A stretch of DNA of 64,000 nucleotides from CAWAND01 sp963807065 (lineage in GTDB: Bacteria; Chloroflexota; Anaerolineae; Anaerolineales; E44-bin32), in the NCBI GenBank assembly GCA_963807065.1, contig CAWDZQ010000001.1, positions 62,001 through 126,000 on the forward strand. Reading direction: 5' to 3'. A program made the translations under genes and the position numbers. Under the pieces are notes generated by a model that had not been told where the DNA came from, made no database searches, and saw only the letters and a list, made by a program, of their open reading frames with translations. This document shows, piece by piece, positions 63,766-64,000 of the stretch (its first letter is position 1; each line of letters starts with the position of its first letter).

Positions 63766-64000
63766 TCATTCGTCGTTGAGCCTGAGCACCGCCAGGAACG
63801 CATCTTGGGGGATCTCGACCGAGCCGACACGCTTGAGCCGCTTCTTGCCCTTCTTCTGGCGCTCCAGGAGCTTCCGTTTGCGGCTCACATCCCCGCCATA
63901 ACACTTGGCCAATACGTCCTTCCGCAAAGCCTTCACGTTGGCGCGGGAGATGACCCTGCCCCCTGCCTGCGCCTGAACCGGGACGGTGAAGAGCTGGCGG
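63766..64000 (-). CDS. lepA: Elongation factor 4 (LepA), C-terminal fragment
   Basis: The last 77 residues of LepA, running off the window edge. The unique C-terminal domain is clear: ISRANVKALRKDVLAKCYGGD, given as NVKALRKDVLAKCYGGD, SRKRKLLERQKKGKKR and GSVEIPQDAFLAVL. LepA is a ribosomal GTPase that assists translation or ribosome assembly. The reading frame is intact to the stop at 63766. The epimerase starts 84 bp downstream. Confidence 0.95.
   Translation of the reverse strand, partial: RQLFTVPVQAQAGGRVISRANVKALRKDVLAKCYGGDVSRKRKLLERQKKGKKRLKRVGSVEIPQDAFLAVLRLNDE

Noticed and set aside
1..64000. CRISPR arrays, insertion sequences, prophage or rRNA genes
   Set aside because: I saw no regularly spaced repeats, transposase or integrase motifs, phage genes or rRNA sequence in the window.

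Overview
The window looks like chromosomal DNA from a GC-rich, strictly or facultatively anaerobic member of the Chloroflexota, most likely of the Anaerolineae/Caldilineae type. This is inferred from gene content only. The lineage clues are DUF2298 ('YYY') membrane proteins, known mainly from Chloroflexota and archaea, very large GT39-type membrane glycosyltransferases, an MshA-like GT4 and zinc-ribbon/class III cyclase/AAA/TPR regulators. The metabolic clue is a single-chain pyruvate:ferredoxin oxidoreductase.

Layout. 1-520: wreck of a ZIP-family metal transporter. 681-7202 (minus): operon of CBS-pair protein, alanine dehydrogenase, acetyl-CoA hydrolase/transferase and pyruvate:ferredoxin oxidoreductase, linking alanine, pyruvate, acetyl-CoA and acetate. 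7462-14009: signalling and stress genes, namely a NarL-type response regulator, a GAF histidine kinase broken by two frameshifts, a second CBS-pair protein, a receiver lacking its phospho-aspartate, a tandem universal stress protein and an aldehyde dehydrogenase. Three CRP/FNR-type palindromes lie in the intergenic spaces of this island. 14011-19098: aldo/keto reductase, GH15 glucoamylase-like gene (frameshifted), YdcF-like protein and GT4. 19127-21035: tRNA-Thr(CGT), uridine kinase, cyclophilin and DedA-like protein. 21016-23978 (minus): NAD-epimerase, GNAT and NSAR/OSBS-type racemase. 24154-28415: fabF-fabH, thioredoxin, zinc-ribbon protein and scpA. 28379-32837: VanZ-like, YyaL-like, Na/Pi-cotransporter-like and Usp genes.

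32853-41616 (minus) is the most unusual block. It holds a zinc-ribbon/class III nucleotide cyclase/AAA protein, three paralogous TPR proteins joined by 4-base stop/start overlaps, and a histidine kinase with an intact cyclic-nucleotide-binding domain. It reads as a self-contained cyclic-nucleotide signalling operon, and the CRP-like sites at 7.3-12.4 kb are possible outputs of the same second messenger.

41826-43926 (minus): glmS with a recognisable glmS self-cleaving ribozyme in its leader, carrying a 56-nt two-hairpin insert. 44170-46826: tandem MFS transporter duplicates. 46903-63681 (minus): long, mostly overlapping run for surface glycan or glycolipid synthesis (CDP-paratose-type epimerase, flippase-like protein, GT4, methyltransferase, three GT39-type enzymes and two DUF2298 modules), ending in cmk. 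63766-64000: C-terminus of lepA.

Six genes or gene segments carry single-base frameshifts, all of them an apparent extra base. This could be consensus error or real decay, and raw reads would decide it.
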